NCBI GenBank assembly: GCA_012839845.1
Contig: DUMM01000130.1
Coordinates: 1 to 33,551, forward strand
Origin: Bacillota bacterium
Lineage (GTDB): Bacteria > Bacillota > Limnochordia > DTU087
Direction: 5' to 3'
Length of the DNA stretch: 33,551 nt
The translations under genes and the position numbers were made by a program. The notes beneath the pieces were generated by a model. That model worked only from the letters and a program-made list of their open reading frames with translations, did not search any database and was not told the DNA's origin. This document shows positions 1 through 8,274 of this stretch, piece by piece. The number at the start of each line of letters is the position of its first letter. Positions within the stretch are counted from its first letter, which is position 1.

Positions 1-78
1 GACATGACGGAATACCATGAATGGAAAAAACAACAGCAACAAGCAAAAAAAGTAAGTAAGGTTACCCCAATACGCTGA
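1..78 (+). CDS. 3' end of an unidentified protein
   Basis: The first frame is open from the window edge to a TGA at 76-78 and encodes 25 residues of a Lys/Gln-rich, hydrophilic C-terminal tail (WKKQQQQAKK followed by VSKVTPIR). Nothing in it identifies a family. It is listed because it lies upstream of, and in the same direction as, the following genes and has the composition of a charged protein tail. It could also be chance reading of intergenic DNA. Confidence 0.35.
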   Translation, partial: DMTEYHEWKKQQQQAKKVSKVTPIR

Positions 79-275
79 GTTCATCTAACCGAGGGATTTT
101 ACACACACTTATGGACTTGATCGGAGTATTATCGGCTGAGGAGGAACATTGTCTCCCAACTGGAGCTGTCGGCGCACAATATGGTGAGGGAGGCTGTTGC
201 AGATTTATCCAAGGGAGAGCTTGAGTCGGATAGAGTAGTGCGTCCCCGGGGGTTTTTTTGAAAGGAAGGCAAACT

Positions 276-464
276 ATGAGCGATCCTGCTCGCAGTTACG
301 AACGGCGGCTCCAAAGTTTGCTGGTGGCTATGGACAGCCTTCGGAAAGAGCTGCACGACGCATTAGATGACGCTGACGGCCGGATTCAGGACCCAAAGGT
401 ACAGAAGGTGTCGGAAAGGTTCGACGCGTTGGTCAACGAGTACATGCGGCTGAAGGGCAATTGA
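276..464 (+). CDS. Spo0E-like sporulation regulatory protein (aspartyl-phosphate phosphatase)
   Basis: This 62-residue protein resembles the small Spo0E/YnzD/YisI phosphatases, which dephosphorylate Spo0A~P and delay sporulation. The family is a two-helix hairpin with an SQELD motif in the second helix. Here residues 46-50 read SERFD, followed by ALVNEYMR, as in the family (LI.EY..). The first helix is visible as LLVAMDSLRKELHDAL. ATG at 276 is chosen because AAGGAAGG at 262-269 sits 6 bases upstream; an in-frame TTG at 258 lies before that site and is unlikely. The variant motif (Glu for Gln, Phe for Leu) keeps the essential acidic and Ser positions, but activity is not proven. The gene is small but the match is good. 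Confidence 0.75.
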   Translation: MSDPARSYERRLQSLLVAMDSLRKELHDALDDADGRIQDPKVQKVSERFDALVNEYMRLKGN

Positions 465-538
465 GTGATGTTCCCCGTATGGACCCCAAACTGACGGCAC
501 ATGCTAACTCTAGATGATGGGTCTGGAGTTGGTATGGA

Positions 539-1312
539 GTGTCTGAGGTTGTTGTAGTCATCTTCAGAGGGCTGCTTTCCTTCCTATCGCTGCTTGTCTT
601 GACACACTTGATGGGGAAAAAACAGGTATCCCAACTGACTTTCTTTGAATACGTCACTGGCATCACCATCGGCAGCATTGCATCAAGCTTAACCGTTGAC
701 CTGGACCTGCAGCTAATTCCTGTGTGGACAGGTCTTTTGATTTGGACGTTGGGGACAGTCGTGCTCGGTATCATCAGTACCCACAGCAGGAAACTAGCGA
801 AGATAATCGACGGTGAGCCTACAGTAGTGATCCATAACGGACAAATCTTGGAAAAAAACATGCAGGAAATGAACTATACGTTGGACAATCTGATGATGCA
901 GCTCCGCCAGGCCAACGTATTTAACATCGCGGATGTTGAATTTGCAGTACTTGAACCAAATGGAATGCTGTCTGTGCTGGCAAAATCCCAAGCGCAGCCC
1001 GTTACACCCGCTGACCTCAAGATACCAACAGAATATGAGGGCTTGGCAACAGAACTGATTGTCGATGGTAAGATTGTGGAACCCAATCTCAGTCAGCTCA
1101 ATCTGAGCCGGGAATGGCTTCTGGAAGAGCTGGCTAAGAGAAACCATAGGCTTGAAGACGTGTACTACGCCGAGCTCGATACCCAGGGCAATCTATACGT
1201 AGATCTTAGGGACGATCTAGACGGATTGCCTCAAGAACAAGACATCAGCGAGACCAAGGTTACCAGGCAAAAGCCCATGAAGAAACCCCCTGATAAGGGG
1301 GGCAAGCCGTGA
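539..1312 (+). CDS. DUF421 (YetF-like) membrane protein
   Basis: A 257-residue protein of the YetF/YrbG/YdfS family (DUF421), common in Bacillota and of unknown biochemical role. About 80 N-terminal residues form three hydrophobic helices, including the family stretch LTFFEYVTGITIGSIAS. The cytoplasmic part that follows has the family pattern G.....NM......LDNLMMQLRQ.....I.DVEFAVLE.NG.LSV. The tail is long, charged and probably disordered. The start is GTG at 539 with TGGAG at 524-528. The stop overlaps the next gene by 4 bases, so the two are translationally coupled; a DUF4363 gene directly after DUF421 is a recurrent pair. Function is not known beyond membrane location. Confidence 0.88.
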   Translation: MSEVVVVIFRGLLSFLSLLVLTHLMGKKQVSQLTFFEYVTGITIGSIASSLTVDLDLQLIPVWTGLLIWTLGTVVLGIISTHSRKLAKIIDGEPTVVIHNGQILEKNMQEMNYTLDNLMMQLRQANVFNIADVEFAVLEPNGMLSVLAKSQAQPVTPADLKIPTEYEGLATELIVDGKIVEPNLSQLNLSREWLLEELAKRNHRLEDVYYAELDTQGNLYVDLRDDLDGLPQEQDISETKVTRQKPMKKPPDKGGKP

Positions 1313-1656
1313 GAACAAACATCTTAATCGCTTTGGGGATTATCGCAGCGCTGGCAGCGGCATATCTGCTTCACAATGTCTTTCCAGTTGATTCACCTAT
1401 GGATGAGTACCTGACAGAAGTAGAACGGGCTATTCTAGCTGAGGAGTGGTCCAAGGCAGCAGAGGCCATCGAGAAGATAGACCGGGAATGGAAGCGGAGC
1501 AGGCTCTTAATCTCCATCAATAACAGTCGGTCGGACCTGCAGGAATTTATCCGAACCCTCGCTGTTCTCCAGGCCTATGTGGAAGTTCAGGATAGAGCGG
1601 GTGCCTATGCCGAAGCAGCCCACCTGAGGGAAAGATGGTGGAGGTTCGCAGAGTAG
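1309..1656 (+). CDS. DUF4363-family membrane-anchored protein
   Basis: A 115-residue protein with one N-terminal hydrophobic helix (residues 4-22) and a soluble helical domain rich in Trp, Glu and Arg (EEWSKAAEAIEKIDREW and RERWWRFAE). This is the layout of DUF4363 proteins, which are usually encoded next to DUF421 genes, as here. It starts at GTG 1309 inside the stop of the DUF421 gene. It is probably anchored on the outer face of the membrane and may act with its partner, but no activity is known. A hairpin starts 2 bases after the stop codon. Confidence 0.75.
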   Translation: MRTNILIALGIIAALAAAYLLHNVFPVDSPMDEYLTEVERAILAEEWSKAAEAIEKIDREWKRSRLLISINNSRSDLQEFIRTLAVLQAYVEVQDRAGAYAEAAHLRERWWRFAE

Positions 1657-1658
1657 GA

Positions 1659-1694
1659 GAAGACCCCTCCTCGATATGCCGAGAAGGGGTCTTC
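1659..1694. terminator. Hairpin between convergent genes
   Basis: GAAGACCCCT at 1659-1668 pairs with AGGGGTCTTC at 1685-1694, and the inner CTCG/CGAG extends the stem across a one-base mismatch. No good T-run follows on either strand, so it is a weak intrinsic terminator at best. Its position between convergent genes suggests it acts in both directions. Confidence 0.6.
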
Positions 1695-1740
1695 CGATTG
1701 GTATCAAGGCCCTCACATCCGTGGAGGTGCGAGTACTCCC

Positions 1741-3246
1741 TTAACCTAGAAGCTCCCAGATGGGCTGAAGCCGCTCTTTGCCCTTGGGTCCCAAGACCAC
1801 GGGCTTAATGCCGGCGATTTCGCAGTAGTAAACCAGGGCATCTACCTTATCGCCTTCTACACCCAAAATGTGGTTGCTGGGGAAGATATTGAGGAATTCC
1901 TCAAAGCTGCCTTGGATCCGAGCATGGACATGCGGCCAGGTTGGATCGGTCTGGGCATTGAGGGCTTTCCTCTCTTCCTCAGGCAGATCCAAGGATTCGC
2001 CCTTCATGATGACCATATAGAGCTGGTCGTTGTTCCACAGCCCCATCCGGGCAAGGGTCAGCTCGCCTGGTGCTGCGTTGAATTCCACCGATGCTCCGCC
2101 GGCTTTGAAGTAGAATTCCATGGCGGGGTGGAAAGTGATATGCTTGAAGTTCTCCTTGGGATCCATGCTGCGAGCCGCATAGTAGCTGGAGTGGTTTCCG
2201 GAGTTGCACCAATCCCAGAGGTCCTTATCTGGATGGTACAGCCTTACGTCCATGAACAGGGTGGGTAAACCGCCGCTGATGTACTTGAGGATCTGCATGG
2301 TCACGGCAGCATAGGCGTCAGCTTCGGTAGCGCACACCGTAGGCTCCTTGGGTCCATTCCAGTCGTAGGGGTCGTTCATCAGCATCTCGGCGACGTCTCC
2401 CAGGCAGACGTACTCGGTGAACTCCCGCTGACCTTTCAAGCCGCAGAAGTCAAATCCCAGCTCCTCATTGACCATGCGCATGGCAAGGTACAGCCGGATC
2501 TGATTCTTAAGGGTTTCCTCGGTGAGCATCTTGCCGTCAAAGAGCAGACGTGGTCCCAGCAGGTCCTTGAACCACTGCAGTCCCTTTTCTACTTCGGCCT
2601 CGTCTACTTCTTGCTCCATTTTCTTAAGCAGGAGCAGCTGATCCACTTGATACCCCGTTGTGCCCAACTGCTTGATGGTCGGGGTGAGGTGGAAGTATCC
2701 GGTCTCCATACCCATGGAGTGGCCGCCGTAGATCCCGTAGACTTCATTCTGCATCGTCGTATATGCTTGACTGGCCCTCAGCCAGTTGAGCACTTTAGCC
2801 TGGGTCTTGGGATCATCTATCTCACCGACAATTCGATGGGTCCGCAGGCCTACTTGACGCAGGGCACCGTCGGTTGCCAAAAGACCCACATTGCCTGGGA
2901 ACTTCCCGTTATTGTTGGACAGGCTCAGTATCGGGATGTTTCGGCCTATAGAGTTGAGTAAGGGCCATGCCAAGTAGGGGAAATTCCAGACGTTGTAGCA
3001 CATGATGAGCTGCTTGACATTGGCCCGGGCCAGTTCTTCTCCCACTTTTTGAGCCACTCTCACGCTGCTGATTGGTTCTGAACCGGTTACAACCTCAGGC
3101 GCAGAGCCATCGACATTCTTGAAATTCTTACGGATAAAGTCAGCCCACTGATTGAGCACCCGCATGTTGGTTTCCCTGTTTAGTGAGTGCACATGCGGAC
3201 GCTCATCGTCCATCAACACTAATCCGATAGGCGTGGAACGCATCAT
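1741..3246 (-). CDS. L-fucose isomerase-family protein
   Basis: A 501-residue protein related to FucI, which converts L-fucose (or D-arabinose) to the ketose with a divalent metal. The central block GLKGQREFTEY, then NDPYDWNGPKEPTVCATEAD, then GGLPTLFMDVRLY matches the FucI active-site region. Candidate metal ligands are Glu308 (CATEAD), Asp333 (FMDVR) and His459 (SNHILG), corresponding to E. coli Glu337, Asp361 and His528. It is shorter than E. coli FucI (about 590 residues). The start is ATG 3246 or the adjacent ATG 3243, both after AGGGAGGT; the frame continues upstream, but only into DNA that encodes the end of the cca gene. It is the last gene of a leftward cluster. It could supply the sugar route to the BMC aldolase 16 kb away, but no fuculokinase is present here and the exact substrate is uncertain. 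Confidence 0.8.
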   Translation of the reverse strand: MMRSTPIGLVLMDDERPHVHSLNRETNMRVLNQWADFIRKNFKNVDGSAPEVVTGSEPISSVRVAQKVGEELARANVKQLIMCYNVWNFPYLAWPLLNSIGRNIPILSLSNNNGKFPGNVGLLATDGALRQVGLRTHRIVGEIDDPKTQAKVLNWLRASQAYTTMQNEVYGIYGGHSMGMETGYFHLTPTIKQLGTTGYQVDQLLLLKKMEQEVDEAEVEKGLQWFKDLLGPRLLFDGKMLTEETLKNQIRLYLAMRMVNEELGFDFCGLKGQREFTEYVCLGDVAEMLMNDPYDWNGPKEPTVCATEADAYAAVTMQILKYISGGLPTLFMDVRLYHPDKDLWDWCNSGNHSSYYAARSMDPKENFKHITFHPAMEFYFKAGGASVEFNAAPGELTLARMGLWNNDQLYMVIMKGESLDLPEEERKALNAQTDPTWPHVHARIQGSFEEFLNIFPSNHILGVEGDKVDALVYYCEIAGIKPVVLGPKGKERLQPIWELLG

Positions 3247-3280
3247 CTTACCTCCCTGTGCCGTATTGGGAAACACCCTA

Positions 3281-4684
3281 TTAACGTTTTCGTTGCAACC
3301 CTGTGTTTTCCTGTCGATTATGGAACAAAGAGGGATTTTCGTACGATTGCAGCAAAGAAAGCAGCGTTTCCGGTTCATTGAGAGACGGGTTATCCAGGAC
3401 CTTTTCCAAGAGCCACTCCAACACGGCTCCCACTTCAGGCCCGGGCTTGAGGTTGAGAGCATTCATCACCTCATGACCGCCTATAGCCAGGTCAGCAGTG
3501 GTAATGGTGGCGTCGCTGTCCAGGATTTCCTTCAGACGGTTCCGCAGTACCCGCCAGTTCTCCCACGCATTGCAGGTCACTTGTTTGCCTAAGGCCAGAA
3601 TATCCGCTCGGCGAAGTTCCATCAAGTCCATGACATTCTCTTTGCCTACCCTACGAATAAACCGTTTGAGGGCCTTATCCGTAGACCCCGCATGAACGGA
3701 AAACATGTGCCAGCGCACCAGGACGGCCACCTTTTCGACAAACTTCTTGCTGTAGCGAAGGCGGGTGAGAATATCCCTGGCCATCTGTTCACCTTCCACA
3801 TCGTGCTTGTAGAAGTGAATGCCATCTTCATCTTCAGTGCGCAGCTTGGGCTTGGCAACGTCGTGGAGCAGAGCGGCCCAGCGCAGTTCCAGCTGGGGCA
3901 GGGAGTAATCTACGGCAGCAAGGGAATGATGCAGTACATCAAAGCGGTGAAAGCTTCCCTGGGTAACTCCATCGCCCGCGGCAACCTCCGGCAAAATCTC
4001 ACGCAAGAGCCCCACTTTGTGCATGGAAAGGAGAGTGGAGCCGGGAGCCTTGGCCAAAAGCAGTCTGCTCATCTCATCCCGGATCCTCTCTTTGCTGATC
4101 TTCCGTATAAGCGTGGGGTCAATGGCCGCAAGGCTCTTTTGGCAGGGCTTGAACTCCAGGGTTGCAAGGAAGCGGAAAAACCGCAGCATCCGCAGGGCAT
4201 CTTCAGAAAAGCGTTCATGGGGATCGCCTACCGCCCGCAGGATCCGCCGCTTCAGGTCGCGGCGGCCTCCGTAAGGGTCGACGAATTTCCCGGCAAAGGG
4301 GTCATAGGCAATAGCATTGATGGTGAAATCCCGCCGCTTCAGGTCTTCTTCGATGCTGTCAGAGAAAGTCACATCTTCAGGACGCCGGGCATCACGATAT
4401 GTCCCATCTGACCGAAAGGTAGTCACCTCTACGGAGATGTCTTTGACTACCGTTACAGTGCCGAATTCGATGCCGGTGGGTATAGTCTTGGGAAAGAGAG
4501 ACATCACCTGCTCGGGATGGGCATCGGTGGCCACATCCCAGTCACCGGGCTCTTTGCCGAGCAGGCTGTCCCGCACCGCTCCGCCTACAACATACGCTTG
4601 GTAACCGTTCTCCCTCAAGGTAGTGCAGATATCCAGGACAGCTGAAGGTATGTGACTTTGAATGTGCGCTGTACGGCGAAACAT
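3281..4684 (-). CDS. cca: CCA tRNA nucleotidyltransferase with HD domain
   Basis: A 467-residue class II nucleotidyltransferase that adds or repairs the CCA end of tRNA. The catalytic domain has GGAVRDSLLG followed by GDWDVATDA with Asp48 and Asp50. The RRDFTINAIAYD and ALRMLRFFRF motifs for nucleotide recognition follow, and then the tRNA-binding helical body. An HD phosphohydrolase domain is present with His274-Asp275 (LLHDVAKP) and a later RWHMFS. Some Bacillota split CCA- and A-adding activities between two proteins, so an A-adding or poly(A) polymerase role is possible. The ATG at 4684 lies 3 bases after the stop of the upstream secreted-protein gene, so the two are probably co-transcribed. 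Confidence 0.92.
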   Translation of the reverse strand: MFRRTAHIQSHIPSAVLDICTTLRENGYQAYVVGGAVRDSLLGKEPGDWDVATDAHPEQVMSLFPKTIPTGIEFGTVTVVKDISVEVTTFRSDGTYRDARRPEDVTFSDSIEEDLKRRDFTINAIAYDPFAGKFVDPYGGRRDLKRRILRAVGDPHERFSEDALRMLRFFRFLATLEFKPCQKSLAAIDPTLIRKISKERIRDEMSRLLLAKAPGSTLLSMHKVGLLREILPEVAAGDGVTQGSFHRFDVLHHSLAAVDYSLPQLELRWAALLHDVAKPKLRTEDEDGIHFYKHDVEGEQMARDILTRLRYSKKFVEKVAVLVRWHMFSVHAGSTDKALKRFIRRVGKENVMDLMELRRADILALGKQVTCNAWENWRVLRNRLKEILDSDATITTADLAIGGHEVMNALNLKPGPEVGAVLEWLLEKVLDNPSLNEPETLLSLLQSYENPSLFHNRQENTGLQRKR

Positions 4685-4687
4685 TAC

Positions 4688-5485
4688 CTACTTCTCCACG
4701 ATAGTGATATCCGGGCCGCAGACGAGGATCGGCGGCGCACTTAAGCCGTGCCTTGCCGTACCTTCCGGCGTTGAGATAAACTGCTCAATGGCAAAGTCCA
4801 GCCGCTCAACACCCTTCAGCTTTGGAGTTGGAGCTGTGATCCTCAGGCCCCGCCAGCCGTAGGAGTAATTGTGGTAGTCCTGGGGCCTTTCTCCTTCACT
4901 GAAAGGCGGGTTAGCCGCCGTTTTTAGCTCCCCATCATAGACCCTGTCTATCTTCAGTTTACCCGTATAATGCCCCAAGGTGAAGGTTTTTCCAATACTA
5001 ATGTAGACCCTTGTGTCGATTCCCAGTTCCGGATCAGGAGTCTTGAGGTACACAACAGCCTCCTGGCCAGCTCTCACTATGCAGCTGTCGACGGCGTAGT
5101 GCTGGGTTGCCGGATGAAGGCCTATGATCTGAACGGCTGCGGACCCATCTCCGTCCGCCGCGGTGATGAAAACCATATCAGCGGCGCGATATCCAGATTG
5201 AGCGTCGCTCCGCACCATATGATAGGTAGTCACCAAAATGCTCTTGCCGGGTACCTCGACGGCAACCTCCTCCAGGATTCTTGGCCCCATGAGGTAATAA
5301 CCAAACCCAGCCAAGAACATTTGAGCTTCAGATGATGTGTTGCCAATGGCAAGCTTGATCCTGCCTTGCTGCTCCCAGGCGAGGGCGTGGAGGGTTTGCG
5401 GACTTGCACTTGAGACATACCCAGCGACGAAAAACACCACTAAGGCTGGGAGTAGAATGTTCAACGTCATTTTTCTCGATAACAT
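4688..5485 (-). CDS. Secreted protein of unknown function
   Basis: The 265-residue product starts MLSRKMTLNILLPALVVFF, a typical Sec signal peptide with a likely cleavage after VSSASP or close to it. The rest has no family I recognise. It is predicted to be mostly beta strand, with many Val/Ile/Thr runs, two Cys (CIVRAGQE and LVCGPD) that could form a disulfide, and a Tyr/Trp-rich patch (DYHNYSYGWRGL). The start is ATG 5485 with GGTGAG upstream; ATG 5470 is an alternative that keeps the signal peptide. It lies 15 bases after the caspase-like gene and may act with that protein outside the cell. Confidence 0.7.
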   Translation of the reverse strand: MLSRKMTLNILLPALVVFFVAGYVSSASPQTLHALAWEQQGRIKLAIGNTSSEAQMFLAGFGYYLMGPRILEEVAVEVPGKSILVTTYHMVRSDAQSGYRAADMVFITAADGDGSAAVQIIGLHPATQHYAVDSCIVRAGQEAVVYLKTPDPELGIDTRVYISIGKTFTLGHYTGKLKIDRVYDGELKTAANPPFSEGERPQDYHNYSYGWRGLRITAPTPKLKGVERLDFAIEQFISTPEGTARHGLSAPPILVCGPDITIVEK

Positions 5486-5500
5486 ACACTCACCGACTTT

Positions 5501-6559
5501 CTAAATATCATAATAGCGGAAGAGCACAGGGTCACCTTTTCCTTGCCATAGATAGACATTCTGGGGAACCCCATATCGATTTCCTTTTAGACGTTCTGCA
5601 TCTGAGTACACGCGGGGTTGAACGTACCGATAGAGTTCAGAAGCGGTAATGGCACCGTCTCGGTTATAATCCGCGTTACCTCTTACCAGTGCTCTCTCTA
5701 CATGGTGAGTAAACAAGCTGTTCCAAGTGCCGTCAGGGAATTGTAATTCCCACGATTCCTCGTTGGGGCGCGAAGATGTGATCACAGTGTAAGGGTATTT
5801 TCTGAAGGCCTTGGTACGGATTATAGGAGCACTAGGAATACCATCGGCAAATGACCCACTGTGGCAAGCATCAATAATTATCGTTATGTCCTCTAACCAA
5901 AGACCTGTGGTACGTAAAGCATCCTCTATCATATCTTTCAGTTCGTAGTCAGCGAGTAGGTCATTATAGAGCACTACAGCATCATATTGCATCTGGTTAT
6001 CTCCACCGATCCCATGCCCTGAAAAATAGACTACTAGGTAATCGTCTTCAGTCATTTGGCTAATCAATGAACGTAGCTTTCTCTCAACGTTTTCCTTGGA
6101 CGCCCATTTATCTACCAAAGAGATCACCGAACCCGTCTTTAGCTGATTGTCATAGAGTATGGCCCTTTCCATAATTCCTACATCCTCTGAAGGAGCGAGC
6201 AAAGGGGTAGGGTAGGGGCTAAAGCCTGGCAAGTTTATCCCGTAATCTCTCATGTCCAGTTGGGGATCGAAGTTACCGACTCCGATCAGGAGATAATAAC
6301 CTTTGCCTGCAAGAGTGGTTCTGTCTCTGGGTATGAGTCGGATAGTGTCTGCTATGATGTCCATCTCTATAGACCGGGGCTTATACAGAGGATGGTTGAT
6401 TGTTATCGTCCTTCTGCCTACAGGAATGCCTGTCAGAACAAACCGCCCAGAGCTGTTTGTTTCCGCGGTATTTCTGGTACCTTCGGCGCTTACTATGGCG
6501 CCCTCCAATGGAGCGTAATCGTCGTTGTAAATCAGGTCTTTGGTACCGCTGACGATCAA
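5501..6559 (-). CDS. Caspase-like (C14) peptidase with carboxypeptidase-regulatory-like and EF-hand-like segments; main frame of a frameshifted gene
   Basis: This 352-residue frame starts formally at TTG 6559. Residues 15-75 form the rest of a carboxypeptidase-regulatory-like beta fold (LEGAIVSAEG, then NSSGRFVLTGIPVG). A C14 caspase domain follows with the catalytic dyad His182 (VYFSGHG) and Cys232 (IIIDACHSGS). Near the C-terminus DYNRDGAITASEL is a canonical EF-hand/dockerin-type calcium loop. The first strand of the beta domain and a lipoprotein signal peptide lie just upstream in another frame (6560-6725), so the true product is probably a surface lipoprotein of about 400 residues. Metacaspase-like bacterial C14 proteins cleave after Arg/Lys, often with calcium. 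The target is unknown. The secreted-protein gene begins 15 bases downstream. Confidence 0.82.
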   Translation of the reverse strand: MIVSGTKDLIYNDDYAPLEGAIVSAEGTRNTAETNSSGRFVLTGIPVGRRTITINHPLYKPRSIEMDIIADTIRLIPRDRTTLAGKGYYLLIGVGNFDPQLDMRDYGINLPGFSPYPTPLLAPSEDVGIMERAILYDNQLKTGSVISLVDKWASKENVERKLRSLISQMTEDDYLVVYFSGHGIGGDNQMQYDAVVLYNDLLADYELKDMIEDALRTTGLWLEDITIIIDACHSGSFADGIPSAPIIRTKAFRKYPYTVITSSRPNEESWELQFPDGTWNSLFTHHVERALVRGNADYNRDGAITASELYRYVQPRVYSDAERLKGNRYGVPQNVYLWQGKGDPVLFRYYDI

Positions 6560-6725
6560 GTCCCCCCTTTGCGCCGTCTTGCAAGTCCTCCTTTAGGGCG
6601 TACACAAACCCCTCGACACCACCCGTTGCATATCGTCCCCCGAAGCATCCGGTTATTGCCACCATGATTCCTAGCAGCACAGCGAGAAGAGCTCTTTTTC
6701 TCACCTGCAAAGCCCTCGCCTCCAT
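6560..6725 (-). CDS. 5' part of the caspase-lipoprotein gene (signal peptide and first beta strand), out of frame
   Basis: From ATG 6725 the frame encodes MEARALQVRKRALLAVLLG, then IMVAITGC, a lipoprotein signal with the lipobox ITGC, then GGVEGFVYALKEDLQDGAKG. The GVEGFVYA stretch is the expected first strand of the carboxypeptidase-regulatory-like domain that continues in the other frame. The two frames meet at six consecutive C on the plus strand (6562-6567). Removing one base there would join them as ...DGAKGDLIVSG.... In its own frame this ORF runs on to 6381 with a low-quality Arg-rich sequence, which I do not believe. An in-frame TTG at 6749 is an alternative start. No strong ribosome site is visible for either. 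Confidence 0.6.
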
Positions 6726-6819
6726 TCTTTGTGAGGGATGACTATCCAAGACTCTGCCTTTCCTGTTGGTTCACCGCGGTTTGAGGATTTCCCTGGTTTG
6801 TCCCAGTGTGGAATAAGAC

Positions 6820-6848
6820 TTGCTAAAGCAAGCGCCCGGTGATAAAAA
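6820..6848 (+). promoter_or_regulatory. Candidate sigma-A promoter for the yhaO/yhaN-like pair
   Basis: TTGCTA at 6820-6825, a 17-base spacer and TAAAAA at 6843-6848, with TGA directly before the -10 box (extended -10). The -35 match is modest. It overlaps the small palindrome CTTGCTAAAGCAAG and lies about 80 bases before the start codon of the first gene. Confidence 0.4.
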
Positions 6849-6930
6849 AGACCTGGAAAGCCCCTCAGCGGCTCCTGGGTAGGATTTGGCTAGAGGGAGA
6901 AGAAGTTATGTGGATAAAGAGGGTGGTAGT

Positions 6931-8274
6931 ATGCCTGATTCAGTGAGATTTCTTCATACCGCCGACCTGCACCTCGGGATCCCTGTCCAGGGATTTTCCG
7001 GTGCGTCAAAAGCGCTGGAGAAGCGCTTAATGGAGGCCAGTTTTGAGGCCTTTAAGAGTATCTGCGATGCAGCGTTGGCGTATGATGTAGATTTTGTCTT
7101 GATTGCCGGCGATCTGTATCACCAGGAAGCGCGATCGGTAAGGGCAGCCCGGTGTCTGCAGGAGGGACTCCGCCGTTTGGATGCGGCCGGCATACGTGTC
7201 ATTGCTGTGTACGGCAACCACGATCCATTAGGAAGCGGGCGGGAACTCTTGGACATGCCGGCTAATTTCCATGCCTGCTCGGCGGATGAAGTGGAGTGCG
7301 TTGAAATCGAGCAGGAAGGTGTCACCGTAGCTAGGGTGCTGGGGATTTCATATAAGTCCCGCCGGGAGAGTCGGCCGCTTTACAGCATGCTCAACCCCCC
7401 GGATGATGCAGCTGCCAACATCGCACTGCTGCACACCGCCCTCGATCCTAAGGAACGCAACTATGTTCCATGCAGCGTTCAGGATCTGTTGAACCAGGAA
7501 AAGATTCATTATTGGGCTCTGGGGCATGTCCATCAGCCCAGAATTGTCCGCTGCGGTTGTCCGACCATCGCTTATCCCGGTACTCCCCAGGGACGCCATC
7601 CCGGTGAAAGTGGAGTAGGCGGCTGCCTTTTGGTGGAGCTGTCCCCGGGCAAGGCGGCAGAGATACAGTTTGTGCCGATTTCCCCATATGTATGGGCCGA
7701 AATAGAGGTACCTATTGATGAGTCTTCAGACGATGAACCTGTGGTAAATCTGTCCGATCTTGAGCAGCTCCTTAAGAGAAAAGCGGAGGAGCTGCTGCAG
7801 GAAGGGGTTAGACTGCCGGATATGCCGGCTGCCCGTAAAGACTGGCAGCCGGAAGGGTATCTTGTCCGGTGGGTCTTGACGGGGCGTGGACCGGTACATG
7901 AGCTCCTGTCAGGGGCAGAAGAAGAGAGGGAAGAACTGCTTTACGGCCTGCGGGAGCTTCAGGGCTGGCAGCCCTTCCTCTGGACTGAGTCTATCCAAGT
8001 CCGAACTGGTCCCAGTCTGCCCGAGTGGGATGAAATGTTGGACTCCTGGCCTTTAGCTCGGCAGCTGCAGCAGATTGCGGAGCGGTGCCTGAGTGATCCA
8101 AAGATGAGAAAGCAGTTGGACAGCGTACTGGGCCAGATCTGGGAAACAGACTACGATCCAGAGCATCCCAACGAAACCAAGCTTGCCGCAACCCCTGAAG
8201 TTGTTGCTGCGATCGTAGAACAGGCGAGAGAGCTGGCCTATGAAAAGCTGCTGGAGGGGGTTGAGATGCCGTGA
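6931..8274 (+). CDS. SbcD/YhaO-type DNA repair metallophosphoesterase
   Basis: The protein is 447 residues. Calcineurin-like phosphoesterase motifs are in order: HTADLHLG near the N-terminus, LIAGDLYH, YGNHD, LLHTALD and a late ALGHVHQPRIV. These give the two-metal site of Mre11/SbcD nucleases. The C-terminal third is the extended region seen in B. subtilis YhaO. It is thought to work with the neighbouring ATPase in processing DNA ends, as SbcD does with SbcC. ATG 6931 is preferred: GAGGGTGG at 6920-6927 precedes it and the conserved domain begins 5 residues in. The frame is open upstream to 6886. The stop overlaps the next gene by 4 bases, so the pair is translationally coupled. Confidence 0.88.
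   Translation: MPDSVRFLHTADLHLGIPVQGFSGASKALEKRLMEASFEAFKSICDAALAYDVDFVLIAGDLYHQEARSVRAARCLQEGLRRLDAAGIRVIAVYGNHDPLGSGRELLDMPANFHACSADEVECVEIEQEGVTVARVLGISYKSRRESRPLYSMLNPPDDAAANIALLHTALDPKERNYVPCSVQDLLNQEKIHYWALGHVHQPRIVRCGCPTIAYPGTPQGRHPGESGVGGCLLVELSPGKAAEIQFVPISPYVWAEIEVPIDESSDDEPVVNLSDLEQLLKRKAEELLQEGVRLPDMPAARKDWQPEGYLVRWVLTGRGPVHELLSGAEEEREELLYGLRELQGWQPFLWTESIQVRTGPSLPEWDEMLDSWPLARQLQQIAERCLSDPKMRKQLDSVLGQIWETDYDPEHPNETKLAATPEVVAAIVEQARELAYEKLLEGVEMP

Noticed and set aside
121-261. Open frame of about 40 residues (VSQLELSAHNMVREA, then VADLSKGELESDRVV) before the Spo0E-like gene
   Set aside because: The composition looks protein-like and GAGGAGG (138-144) is present, but the only start at a suitable place is ATT at 148. 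It may be a remnant of a gene; it is too weak to list.
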